Origin: M3007 sp040383605
GTDB taxonomy: Bacteria; Bacteroidota; Bacteroidia; Chitinophagales; Saprospiraceae
Assembly: GCA_040383605.1 (NCBI GenBank)
Contig: JBEIDF010000001.1
Span: forward strand, 1 to 64,000
Length of the DNA: 64,000 nucleotides
Direction of reading: 5' to 3'
The position numbers and the translations under genes were made by a program. Positions 1 through 7,357 of the stretch are shown in pieces. The notes below the pieces were generated by a model. The model worked only from the letters and a program-made list of their open reading frames with translations, ran no database searches and was not told the origin of the DNA. Positions within the stretch are counted from its first letter, which is position 1. The number at the start of each line of letters is the position of its first letter.

Positions 1-115
1 GGTACAGCGGCGCCCAAAACCACTTTTCCCGCAGCCAGGGCAAAAAGGCGTCCAGCACCGGACTGCTCCAGCCGGTGTTGATCCAATAAAAAACGGTTTG
101 ATCCAGTGATTCCAA
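1..115 (-). CDS. PAP2-family phosphatase, 5' end only
   Basis: Reading leftward from a TTG at 113-115 gives an open frame to the window edge with the start LESLDQTVFYWINTGWSS, then a Trp-rich stretch ending near WFWAPLY. This pattern (LDxxxFxWINxxxSxxLDxFxxW) is the N-terminus of membrane-bound PAP2 phosphatases, such as undecaprenyl-diphosphatase or lipid phosphatases. The catalytic motifs would lie outside the window. In-frame codons upstream reach a stop at 140-142 without an ATG, so TTG is the only ordinary start. Assignment rests on about 38 residues, so the family is likely but the substrate is unknown. Confidence 0.6.
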   Translation of the reverse strand, partial: MESLDQTVFYWINTGWSSPVLDAFLPWLREKWFWAPLY

Positions 116-132
116 TGTATTTTTTTTATTTG

Positions 133-291
133 TAACTGGTTAGCAGGTTGCGTCTGAGCCAAAAAAGGATCCATTTTTCGCCAGACGAAGCGATTTTTTG
201 CAGGTCATAGCAGCGCTATGGTCAAAAAAAAACGCAAAGTATGGCGGAAAATGGGACTTTTTGGGCCAGACAGCATCCTGCTAACCAGTTA
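133..291. repeat. Long imperfect palindrome, family 1 copy A
   Basis: A 15-bp perfect terminal inverted repeat (TAACTGGTTAGCAGG at 133-147 and its complement at 277-291) encloses arms that pair imperfectly to a centre near TCATAGCAGCGCTATGGTC. The inner arms (GCCAGACGAAGCG, TTTTTTGCAGG, AAAGTATGGCGGAAAA) match those of the elements at 31365, 34165 and 43322, but the outer ends and the loop differ. It lies between the PAP2 start and the methyltransferase stop. It has no coding capacity and would form a long hairpin or cruciform. Confidence 0.8.
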
Positions 292-299
292 CTTTTATT

Positions 300-1034
300 T
301 TAAGTGGCTTTTTCCGCCAGCAGGATCAGGCGCTTGGAGTGTATTTCTTCGAAGGGCGACAAATCATAGCCGCCATAAGCGGATTTGACTTCCAGACCGG
401 CCTGACGAAACAACTTGCTGAGCTCCGGAAGCGAAAACATGCGCACCCGCTCTCGGAATACGAAGCGCCGCCCGCCAGTTTCAAAACTTACCTTTTTATA
501 AACAAAAGGCCCGCGGAGGGTCTTGTTAATCCGAAACACAATCCCGTCTATTTCTTTTTGCTCCGCCCGCACCAGGTGATGCCGCACCCAGGCAGCGTTG
601 AAAAAATCCAGCAGGAACAAACCGCCGGGCTTTAAATTCCGCGCCACGTTCGATAAGGTCTGCAGGTGATCGGCGTCGTTGTCAAAATAACCAAAGCTGG
701 TAAAAAAATTCACCACCGCGTCGAAATACTGGATGCGAAACGGCCGGCGCATATCGTGCTGATAAAAAGACAGGCGGTCAAATTCAAAATGGCGGGCAAA
801 GGTGATGCTCGATTCTGAAATATCCAGCCCCGTGACCTCAAAACCCTGTTCTGCGAGATACCGGGCATGCCGCCCCTTCCCGCAGGCCAAATCCAGTATC
901 CGGCTGCCCGGCGCCAGATTCAGCGCTTTCAGCAGGCCGTCGAGCGCCGCTTTGGCGTCCGCTTCGTCGTGACGTTTGTATAAAATGTGGTAGTACGGGG
1001 AGTCAAACCAAGAGGAAAACCATTCTTTGTCCAT
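300..1034 (-). CDS. Class I SAM-dependent methyltransferase
   Basis: This 244-residue protein has a Rossmann-type SAM-binding core: motif I LDLACGKGRHA around residues 47-57, an acidic residue after the second strand (VTGLDIS), then FDAVVNFFTSFGYF and LKPGGLFLLDFFN for the later strands. These are typical of the Methyltransf_25/11 group, which acts on small molecules or proteins. No motif identifies the substrate. The gene follows futalosine hydrolase on the same strand after 44 bp and may be cotranscribed with it, but it does not resemble the menaquinone methylase MenG closely enough to name it. The start ATG at 1032-1034 gives a complete domain. Confidence 0.85.
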   Translation of the reverse strand: MDKEWFSSWFDSPYYHILYKRHDEADAKAALDGLLKALNLAPGSRILDLACGKGRHARYLAEQGFEVTGLDISESSITFARHFEFDRLSFYQHDMRRPFRIQYFDAVVNFFTSFGYFDNDADHLQTLSNVARNLKPGGLFLLDFFNAAWVRHHLVRAEQKEIDGIVFRINKTLRGPFVYKKVSFETGGRRFVFRERVRMFSLPELSKLFRQAGLEVKSAYGGYDLSPFEEIHSKRLILLAEKAT

Positions 1035-1078
1035 AAATTATTCGGGTGTGTTATAGCGAGGTTGATTTCGCCGATGGG

Positions 1079-1729
1079 TCATTTTTCCGTGAGCGCCTCC
1101 ACGGCGCCTGCAATGGCCTCGTTCAGCCGTTCAATGGCCAGGGGAATTTGCCAGGCCGCCCGGTTGCGCGGTTCCACGTAATTGCTGATGGCGCGAATTT
1201 CCAAAAAAGGCACGCCGGCCAGGAGGCAGGCGTAAAATACGGCGCCGCCTTCCAGGCTCTCTACCTGCGCAGTCGGATATTTTTTTCTCACAGCCTCAAT
1301 GGAATCCGCCGCGCCATGCGCTTTGTGGACGGTCAGGCCGTGGACATTCGGCAGAAAACCGGACAGGGCAGCGCCCGGATTTTCCAGGCGACCGTTGATG
1401 AACGGCGGGGCGCTGCGCGCCGTGAGGCCAAGATCGAATACGTCCGATAAGGCGCCATCGGCCTCTTCCGCGCCCAGATCGCCAAATTGTTCGGACACGA
1501 CGTGCACCACCGCGCCCAATTCCAATTGGCGGTCGTAAGCGCCGGCGATCCCGGCGTTCAGCACCAGATCTGGTCGCTGCCGTTCCAGGGTGCGCGTCAG
1601 CGCCCAGGTGGTGGCTACCAGACCCACGCCGGTGACCAGCGCCTGCACGGGCAAGCCCGGACGCGTTTCCAACCGGCGCAGCATCGGCAAAATTTCAAAT
1701 TCGGTGGCGGCAACGAGCAGGATCGTCAT
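1079..1729 (-). CDS. mqnB: Futalosine hydrolase
   Basis: This 216-residue protein belongs to the MTA/SAH nucleosidase-like phosphorylase fold. It opens with ILLVAATEFEILPML, followed by VTGVGLVATTWAL, VLNAGIAGAYD and, near the C-terminus, LEGGAVFYACLLAGVPFLEIRAISNYVEPRN, whose Glu-Gly-Gly and Ser-Asn residues bind the nucleoside ribose and base. In this family the length and the GAVVHVVSEQFGDLGAEE segment are characteristic of MqnB, which removes hypoxanthine from futalosine in the alternative menaquinone route. The start codon overlaps the stop of the upstream dehydrogenase gene (ATGA), so the two are translationally coupled. No other mqn gene lies in the window. Confidence 0.85.
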   Translation of the reverse strand: MTILLVAATEFEILPMLRRLETRPGLPVQALVTGVGLVATTWALTRTLERQRPDLVLNAGIAGAYDRQLELGAVVHVVSEQFGDLGAEEADGALSDVFDLGLTARSAPPFINGRLENPGAALSGFLPNVHGLTVHKAHGAADSIEAVRKKYPTAQVESLEGGAVFYACLLAGVPFLEIRAISNYVEPRNRAAWQIPLAIERLNEAIAGAVEALTEK

Positions 1730-3066
1730 GCGATGTCGGTTTCTTCCTCGATGAATTGCACGCCGTACTCCGCCAATTCGGCCATCACCGGCTCGTACAC
1801 CTCCGGCATGGTCGGTATGCGGACGCCGGTAGGCGATACCTTCCCGAGCAGCAATAATTTGACAAAAATACCGAGCGGCAGGCCGACGAGTTTGGACATG
1901 GCCGTGTCCACGCCGTCGTTGCCTTTCATGATGAGCGTGGAGGTCAGTTTGCGTTTCTTTCCCTGAATTTCGTATTCAAAAACATGCTGCATAATCACCA
2001 TGTCTTTATCCTGCTGGCGCAAAGCCCATTTTTCCAGCAAGAGCGCCTCCAGAATCAGGGCGGGCGTGCCGTCTTTCACCTGAATGCGTTTTTTGCTAAA
2101 CAGTCCCAGCCACTCGAGCTTTTGCATCACCTCGCCTTCCGGATCTGTCTCGAGGAGTTTGGCAATGCGGTCTTTGACGGAGCCGGTGTGCTGGCTGATG
2201 CCCAAAAAAGCCTCCATGAGATCGTGGTAGGTCAGTTTATCCGAGTCCACAATGGGAAACGTGGCGTCCGTCAGACCAATCCGCACCAGCGCGTTCCAGG
2301 CATCGCAGAAACCGCGGTGTCGGATTGTTCCGCGGAACAGCGTTTGAATGTCCTGCAGGCCGTAAGCCTCTTTATAGAGCAGCGAATCGCGGTTGGCGTA
2401 CACTTCCCACTGGCCCATCCCGGGGATGTCCACCAGGCTGTATTGCCGGAAGAGCCGGCGGTAAGGAATGTATTTGAGTTTGCCCGCTTCCAGGAACTGC
2501 GCGGTGCCTTGTCCGGCCAGCACGACATTGCGCGGGTTCCAGGAAAATTTATAGTGCCAGGGATTGTCGTCGCTCTCAGGCGCCACCAACCCGCCGGTGT
2601 AAGAATAAAATGCGGTGATTTGCCCGCCTTGTTCTTTAATATGGTGGATGCGCTGCATCGCGCTCATGTGGTCAATGCCGGGGTCGAGCCCCAGTTCATT
2701 CATAAACACCAGCGCGCGCTGCCGGGCTTCGTCGCCCAGTCGGAATACCTGCTTCGAGACGTAACTGGCCGTCACCAGGTGTTTGCCGAGGACGATGCAG
2801 TCTTGCGCCACTTCCAGGTGCATCTGCGGCGGCAGGAGCGACACCACCACGTCGTGCCGTTGGATGACCTCCCGGCGGTCGTTCGGCTTGGAGGCGTCCA
2901 GCCAGATCGCCCGTCCGTTGGGGTGATCGCCCACTTTTTTGGCGGCGACTTCCAGGTCGGCGTCCGCTACCGTGATAAAAAAATTATGCCGGCGCGCCTG
3001 CTCTAAGATATAATTGATGAGCACGGTGGCAGAGCGTCCGGCGCCGATAATCAGCAGATTTTTCAT
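1726..3066 (-). CDS. Saccharopine dehydrogenase family protein (Lys9-like)
   Basis: This 446-residue protein starts with a dinucleotide-binding motif, IIGAGRSATVLINYI, and continues with AVSLLPPQMHLEVAQDC-like and LGLDPGIDHMSAM segments that are standard for saccharopine reductases. The C-terminal half is the Sacchrp_dh_C domain. The family catalyses reversible NAD(P)-dependent steps between saccharopine and either aminoadipate semialdehyde or lysine; which direction applies here cannot be told. The length matches bacterial LYS9-type enzymes. It heads a three-gene minus-strand set with mqnB (4-nt overlap) and a methyltransferase. Its ATG at 3064-3066 opens into a 900-bp gene-free region, and no TAnnTTTG box is evident immediately upstream. 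Confidence 0.85.
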   Translation of the reverse strand: MKNLLIIGAGRSATVLINYILEQARRHNFFITVADADLEVAAKKVGDHPNGRAIWLDASKPNDRREVIQRHDVVVSLLPPQMHLEVAQDCIVLGKHLVTASYVSKQVFRLGDEARQRALVFMNELGLDPGIDHMSAMQRIHHIKEQGGQITAFYSYTGGLVAPESDDNPWHYKFSWNPRNVVLAGQGTAQFLEAGKLKYIPYRRLFRQYSLVDIPGMGQWEVYANRDSLLYKEAYGLQDIQTLFRGTIRHRGFCDAWNALVRIGLTDATFPIVDSDKLTYHDLMEAFLGISQHTGSVKDRIAKLLETDPEGEVMQKLEWLGLFSKKRIQVKDGTPALILEALLLEKWALRQQDKDMVIMQHVFEYEIQGKKRKLTSTLIMKGNDGVDTAMSKLVGLPLGIFVKLLLLGKVSPTGVRIPTMPEVYEPVMAELAEYGVQFIEEETDIA

Positions 3067-3475
3067 GTGTAAAAGGTTATTAACTACAATGCATTCGGCT
3101 GGTCCAAAACGCCCGCGAAAATCTGAATTTCAGGGCATTTTAAACGATCCACTTTTGTAAAAACTCACAAATTGAATATATTATTTTTATTTAAAAAATA
3201 TAAAATCTTGTTTATAAATTTTTTTAAGTAAAAACAAATATTATAAATTTAAAAAAATAATTCACAAGTGTAAAAAAAAGTAATTTTTTCCGCCGGTTCT
3301 GCGCCGCACTTTTGCCACGTAAAGCAGCCGGATGGGCTCAAAGGAGAAACGCCTGCTGCTTTGGATATGTTCATGGGATTTCAACCGCTCAGCGCCCGTT
3401 TGCAGCAAGCTGTTTCGAGAAAACAGCTTGCTGCTGCGCTGACAGCACAGCGGAAAGAATCTGGATGATAGAAAA
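3067..3475. other. Gene-free AT-rich stretch with two large hairpins
   Basis: Bases 3160-3290 are A/T-rich with no protein signal. Bases 3321-3328 (AAAGCAGC) pair exactly with 3355-3362, and 3402-3415 (GCAGCAAGCTGTTT) pair exactly with 3421-3434 across a 5-nt CGAGA loop. An outer arm TCAGCGC (3389-3395) pairs with GCGCTGA (3436-3442), making a 54-nt bulged hairpin. An 88-codon minus-strand frame runs through the whole block and through the terminator at 3487, so it is not treated as a gene. The hairpins could be processing sites, part of a larger RNA, or remnants of a palindromic repeat. Confidence 0.6.
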
Positions 3476-3507
3476 AAAATAAAAAAGGTCAGCCGAACCG
3501 ACTGACC
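3472..3507 (-). terminator. Rho-independent terminator of the small RNA
   Basis: On the minus strand the 9-bp stem GGTCAGTCG/CGGCTGACC (one T-G wobble) closes a GTT loop and is followed directly by six T, one A and eight T (3486 down to 3472). The opposite strand lacks a T-run after the stem, which sets the direction. Confidence 0.85.
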
Positions 3508-3571
3508 TCCATTCCTCTCGGAATGCACATGGGATTACAACGGGATCGTTGTATGTGGGGAAGGATTATAA
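3476..3571 (-). ncRNA. Candidate ~95-nt structured small RNA
   Basis: Three hairpins stand almost end to end on the minus strand. The first is a bulged stem (3526-3530 with 3553-3557) capped by ACAACG-ATCC-CGTTGT (3537-3552). The second is a perfect 6-bp stem CATTCC-GAGA-GGAATG with a GNRA tetraloop (3510-3525), directly abutting the first. The third is the terminator stem at 3487-3507 followed by T-runs. A Bacteroidota -7 box TACCTTTG (3584-3577) would start transcription near 3571. No coding frame fits between promoter and terminator. It lacks the GGAA tip and flanks of SRP RNA, and it is not one long rod like 6S RNA, so I cannot assign a family. The ends are estimates. Confidence 0.65.
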
Positions 3572-3576
3572 AGCGA

Positions 3577-3611
3577 CAAAGGTAATAGATTCGCACATAT
3601 CAAAGCACAAA
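3577..3611 (-). promoter_or_regulatory. Promoter of the small RNA
   Basis: On the minus strand TACCTTTG (3584-3577) matches the Bacteroidota -7 consensus TAnnTTTG. Upstream TTTG/TTG trimers lie 16 nt (3604-3601) and 23 nt (3610-3608) away and could serve as the -33 element. Confidence 0.6.
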
Positions 3612-3815
3612 ACAAAACGATTTTTTTGCAACTGTAGAGAATCATTTGAAAGACTCCTCAAAATCAGTCATTTGAAGCACGCTCCTGTCCTGTTCATCTT
3701 TTAAATCGCTCGCTTATGCGCACCACAGTTACAATTAAGATTCAAAATGGCACAGTAAGTATTGCCTGACACGAACTCCAAGACAAAAAAACAAAACGGA
3801 AAGAACTAAAATAAT
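3612..3815. other. Gene-free spacer with a direct repeat
   Basis: I see no recognisable gene. The nonamer TCATTTGAA occurs at 3642 and 3668, each followed by a related A/G-C-rich stretch ending CTCCT. A 17-codon frame starts at ATG 3716 without further support. The stretch ends at a strong terminator (3816-3849), so a short plus-strand transcript may end here. Confidence 0.4.
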
Positions 3816-3849
3816 AAATCCTGCCTCTTCTGCGGCAGGATTTTTTTTT
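3816..3849 (+). terminator. Strong intrinsic terminator without an assigned gene
   Basis: AAATCCTGCC (3816-3825) pairs exactly with GGCAGGATTT (3834-3843) across an 8-nt loop and runs into nine consecutive T (3841-3849). No annotated plus-strand gene lies upstream within the window. On the minus strand the stem is followed by a weaker T/A tract, so it may act in both directions. Confidence 0.8.
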
Positions 3850-3926
3850 GGAAGGAAATCCGCGCCGTCAGAAGCTTGAATCGGCACAGAACAAAAACCG
3901 GTCCAAAAATCCCGGCAGTGGAAAAT

Positions 3927-3961
3927 TTTGATCACGTGCTCCAAGGTATATGGTATCTTTG
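3927..3961 (+). promoter_or_regulatory. Promoter of the TonB-domain gene
   Basis: TTTG at 3927-3930 and TATCTTTG at 3954-3961 match the -33 and -7 elements of Bacteroidota promoters with a 23-nt spacer. The predicted start site is about 25 nt before the ATG at 3991. Confidence 0.7.
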
Positions 3962-3990
3962 CCACAACCCGGACACCTTATTATACAGCC

Positions 3991-5103
3991 ATGATGCGAT
4001 TTCTTGTTTTGAGCGGCGGCATATTCGCCCTCTGTCTTTTTTTTCTGAATAGCCTGCCGGCGCAAAATACCAAGGCGGACACTACGATCTATGAGGTTGC
4101 GGAGGTGTTGCCTTACCCGCTTTTTTCTCCATGCCGACAGGAGGAACACGAGGGCTGGACGCCAGACAGCGTGCGGCGCTGCGCCGAATCGTACCTGATG
4201 CAACTGCTGGCGCAAAATATCCGCTATCCGGAATCGGCCCGAAGCCAAAGTATCCAGGGCACGGTGGTGGCCGGTTTTATCGTGGAACAAAACGGCCGGA
4301 TGAACCAACTCCGCATCCTGAAAGACATTGGCGCCGGGTGCGGCGAAGAAGCCCTGCGCGTTTTGCAGGCGCTGGACTCAATCGGCCTGCGCTGGAAACC
4401 GGCCATGAACGCCGGCCAGGCGGTGCGCATGCGCTCGGTAATCCCCATCCGGTTCCGACTCGAAGAAGCGCCGCCTTACCTCGTAGCGCCCTCCGGCGAT
4501 ACAGTGCACACGGTACTGGAACAGTCGCCCGAATTCGCCGGCGGCCCCGACAGCCTGGCTACCTTCGTCATCAATACCCTGAACTATCCCGCCAAACACC
4601 GCACCTCCTGCCGCGCCGGCGTCATCGAAATGGCGCTGCTGATCCGCAAAGACGGCAGCGTGTCGGTCGAAAATACCCTGGACTACAACAAACTCGGACT
4701 GGATTACGAATTCGAGGCCATTCGCTTCGCCAATCGCTCCGCCGGGCTTTGGACGCCCGCCCGCTACGACGGCGCACCCGTGAATGCCACCTACCCGCTC
4801 CGGGTGCTGTTTAAATCCCCCGACCCGGGCTGCGCAACCGCCAACGATAACTTTGACAAGGCGATGCTGCTCACAGACGAAGGCGCCGCGCTGGCCGAAC
4901 AGGAACAATACGACGCGGCCATCGCAACTTGGTCAAAGGCGCTCGAACTGCAACCCGATAATACGGAAATCCTGTATTACCGCGGCAGCGCGTATTTTTC
5001 CGCCGACCGCCGCGACGCAGGTTGCCAGGATTTTAACCGCGTGAAAGCGCTGCTCGGAACCACCTGGTTCGAATCGCTCCGCCGGCTTTTGTGCGGAAAT
5101 TAG
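3991..5103 (+). CDS. Secreted protein with two TonB C-terminal-like domains and a TPR
   Basis: The ATG at 3991 is chosen because it follows a good promoter and begins a signal peptide (MMRFLVLSGGIFALCLFFL, cleavage near LPAQ). The mature protein has one TonB-C-like domain at about residues 75-168 (NIRYPESARSQSIQGTVVAGF, then EQNGRMNQLRILKDIG) and a second at about 192-285 (LNYPAKHRTSCRAGVIEMAL, then RKDGSVSVENTL). A TPR-like helical pair follows at about 299-366 (YDAAIATWSKALELQPDNTE). Bacteroidota often have such TonB_C proteins without the usual inner-membrane anchor; their role in energy transduction is uncertain. Two domains plus a TPR in 370 residues is less common. The stop is 37 bp before the PaaZ ATG, so the genes may be cotranscribed. 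Confidence 0.75.
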   Translation: MMRFLVLSGGIFALCLFFLNSLPAQNTKADTTIYEVAEVLPYPLFSPCRQEEHEGWTPDSVRRCAESYLMQLLAQNIRYPESARSQSIQGTVVAGFIVEQNGRMNQLRILKDIGAGCGEEALRVLQALDSIGLRWKPAMNAGQAVRMRSVIPIRFRLEEAPPYLVAPSGDTVHTVLEQSPEFAGGPDSLATFVINTLNYPAKHRTSCRAGVIEMALLIRKDGSVSVENTLDYNKLGLDYEFEAIRFANRSAGLWTPARYDGAPVNATYPLRVLFKSPDPGCATANDNFDKAMLLTDEGAALAEQEQYDAAIATWSKALELQPDNTEILYYRGSAYFSADRRDAGCQDFNRVKALLGTTWFESLRRLLCGN

Positions 5104-5140
5104 ACTGCCTGAAACGCAAACCATGTTGCCCGTACAAAAT

Positions 5141-7195
5141 ATGACAAAACTCGAAAATTACATTCTCGGCAAATGGATCGCAGGCGACGGCGACGGCGTA
5201 CCCCAGTTCAATGCTTATACCGGCGCCGTGATTTCTACGGCCTCAGATGCCGGCTTGGACTATGCCGCCGTGCTCGATTACGGCCGCCGGACGGGCGGGC
5301 CGACGCTGCGCGCCATGAGCTTCCACGAACGGGGGCGCATGCTCAAAGCGCTCGCCCTCTACCTCCTGGAACGGAAAGACCGATACTATGCCGTCAGCCA
5401 CCTGACCGGCGCGACCAAAGCCGACTCCTGGGTGGATATTGAGGGCGGCATCGGCAATCTCTTCGCCTACAGCAGCCTGCGCCGCCGCTTTCCGGACGAG
5501 CCTTTTTACCTGGAGGGCGAATCGGTGAAGGCCTCTAAAACCGGCGGCTTTATCGGACACCATATCCTCACGCCGAAGCAGGGGGTGGCCGTGCATATCA
5601 ATGCGTTTAATTTTCCGATTTGGGGCATGCTGGAAAAAATCGCCGTGAACCTCCTGGCGGGTATGCCCGCCGTGGTGAAATCCAGCGAACAAACCTCCTT
5701 CCTCACCGAGGCGATGTTCCGGGATATTATCGCCAGCGATATCCTGCCTGCGGGCGCGCTGCAACTGCTCGTCGGACAAGGCCGCGGCATCCTCGATTCC
5801 GTGATGTGCCAGGACGTGGTGACGTTCACCGGTTCGTCCCAGACAGGCAAAATGTTGCGCGCGCACCCGGCCGTCCTGCAGCACGCCGTGCCGTTCACGA
5901 TGGAAGCCGATTCCCTGAATGCCGCTATTCTAGGCGAAGACGCCGTGCCCGGCACGCCGGAGTTCGACCTGTTCATCAAAGAGGTGCGCCGGGAAATAAC
6001 GACCAAAGCCGGACAAAAATGTACGGCCGTTCGCCGGATTCTCGTCCCGGAAAAACTGATCGAAGACGTGCAAAAAGCGCTGGTCAAAGCGCTTGGGCAG
6101 ACTACCGTGGGCGACCCCGCCGTCGAAGGCGTGCGCATGGGCGCGCTTATCAATCGCCTGCAACTCGAACGTGTCCGGGAAAAACTCGGACAACTCGCCC
6201 AAAAAACGCCGATTGTATGCGGCGATCCGGAAGCATTCGAGGTGTTGGGCGCCGATCGCCGGCAGGGCGCGTTCCTGCCGCCAATGCTCCTGCGCAACGA
6301 CCATCCGCTGCGCGAGCAAATTTCACATGAAACGGAGTGCTTCGGGCCGGTCAGCACCCTTATGCCGTATAAAAATTTACAGGAAGCCATCGAAATCGCC
6401 CAACTCGGGAAAGGATCGCTGGTCAGCACGATCTGTACCTACGACCAAAATATCCAGCGCGACTATATACTAAACGCCGCTGCCTGGCACGGCCGGATTC
6501 TGATGCTCCACCGCGATTCCGCGCCCGAAAGCACCGGTCACGGTTCGCCCCTGCCCCTGCTGGTGCACGGCGGTCCGGGACATGCCGGCGGCGGCGAAGA
6601 AATGGGCGGTATGCGCGGCGTCTTTCACTACATGCAGCGCACGGCAATACAAGGCACGCCGACGGATATCACCCGGGTTGCGCGGCAGTACCAACCGGGC
6701 GCCGAACAGTTTAGCACGCCCGTGCACCCGTTCCAAAAATACTTCGAAGAACTTGCCGTGGGCGAAACGCTGGTGACTGCCAAACACACGGTCAGCGAAA
6801 CAGATATCCACAATTTTGCCAATGTCAGCGGCGATAATTTCTACGCCCACATGGACGCTACCTCGCTGGAGGGAACACCCTTCACCGGGCGGGTGGCCCA
6901 CGGTTATTTCGTGCTTTCAAAAGCCGCCGGCCTCTTCGTGGACGCGCGCAAAGGCCCCGTACTCCTCAATTACGGCCTTGATGAATGCCGTTTTGTGAAA
7001 CCGGTATATCCCGGCATGACGATCGGGGTACGCCTCACGGTAAAAGAAAAAATAGAACAGGAATTCGATCCTGCCAAAGAAGGCGTGGCCGCCATTCCCC
7101 GCGGCATCGTCAAATGGCTGGTGGACGTCTATGATGAAACCGGAGAAACAGTTGCCATCGCGACCATTTTAACCATGGTGAAAAAACAAAAATAA
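5141..7195 (+). CDS. paaZ: Bifunctional PaaZ: oxepin-CoA hydrolase / semialdehyde dehydrogenase
   Basis: This is a full-length (684 residues) fusion of an N-terminal aldehyde dehydrogenase and a C-terminal MaoC-type hydratase. The dehydrogenase shows INAFNFPIWGMLEKIA, VTFTGSSQTGKML, the general base in FTMEADSLN and the nucleophile in AGQKCTAVRR. The hydratase shows SGDNFYAHMD, with its Asp and His, and GRVAHGYFVLS. In phenylacetate degradation PaaZ opens the oxepin-CoA ring and oxidises the resulting aldehyde before it can dead-end. The ATG at 5141 (MTKLENYILGKW) aligns with the known N-terminus; an ATG at 5123 would add six residues. No other ring-epoxidase genes lie beside it; a PaaG-like gene lies at 55894. 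Confidence 0.95.
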   Translation: MTKLENYILGKWIAGDGDGVPQFNAYTGAVISTASDAGLDYAAVLDYGRRTGGPTLRAMSFHERGRMLKALALYLLERKDRYYAVSHLTGATKADSWVDIEGGIGNLFAYSSLRRRFPDEPFYLEGESVKASKTGGFIGHHILTPKQGVAVHINAFNFPIWGMLEKIAVNLLAGMPAVVKSSEQTSFLTEAMFRDIIASDILPAGALQLLVGQGRGILDSVMCQDVVTFTGSSQTGKMLRAHPAVLQHAVPFTMEADSLNAAILGEDAVPGTPEFDLFIKEVRREITTKAGQKCTAVRRILVPEKLIEDVQKALVKALGQTTVGDPAVEGVRMGALINRLQLERVREKLGQLAQKTPIVCGDPEAFEVLGADRRQGAFLPPMLLRNDHPLREQISHETECFGPVSTLMPYKNLQEAIEIAQLGKGSLVSTICTYDQNIQRDYILNAAAWHGRILMLHRDSAPESTGHGSPLPLLVHGGPGHAGGGEEMGGMRGVFHYMQRTAIQGTPTDITRVARQYQPGAEQFSTPVHPFQKYFEELAVGETLVTAKHTVSETDIHNFANVSGDNFYAHMDATSLEGTPFTGRVAHGYFVLSKAAGLFVDARKGPVLLNYGLDECRFVKPVYPGMTIGVRLTVKEKIEQEFDPAKEGVAAIPRGIVKWLVDVYDETGETVAIATILTMVKKQK

Positions 7196-7200
7196 CAAAG

Positions 7201-7345
7201 GATTTCAGATTGGGGATTTCGGATTGGGGATTGATTTAACTGTGGTACATTTCCTTAAATAGTAAGAAAATAACCCAAAATCGAACCAATCCGAAATCCC
7301 CAATCCGAAATCCGAAATCCGAAATCCGAAATCCGAAATCCGAAA
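7201..7345. repeat. Palindromic repeat family 3 copy 1, with a tandem heptamer tail
   Basis: Alternating GGATTGGGGATTT and AATCCCCAATCCGAAAT arms flank a loop containing TGTGGTACATTTCCTTAAAT. The right arm continues as six perfect tandem copies of TCCGAAA (7304-7345), ending 12 bp before the MFS start codon. The loop is nearly identical to that of the copy at 8654. Confidence 0.85.
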
Positions 7346-7357
7346 TTAATTTCGCTT

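Noticed and set aside
1984..3006. A 340-codon plus-strand frame opposite the saccharopine dehydrogenase gene
   Set aside because: Antisense shadow with no family features.
3262..3528. An 88-codon minus-strand frame in the gene-free region
   Set aside because: It runs through the small RNA hairpins, its terminator and both large inverted repeats; the composition is not protein-like over its first third.
3476..3571. SRP (4.5S) or 6S RNA as the identity of the small RNA
   Set aside because: The SRP tip sequence with its GGAA loop and flanking A-rich bulge is missing, and the fold is three short stems rather than one long rod.
7304..7345. CRISPR-like array
   Set aside because: The 7-bp units are directly adjacent with no spacers.
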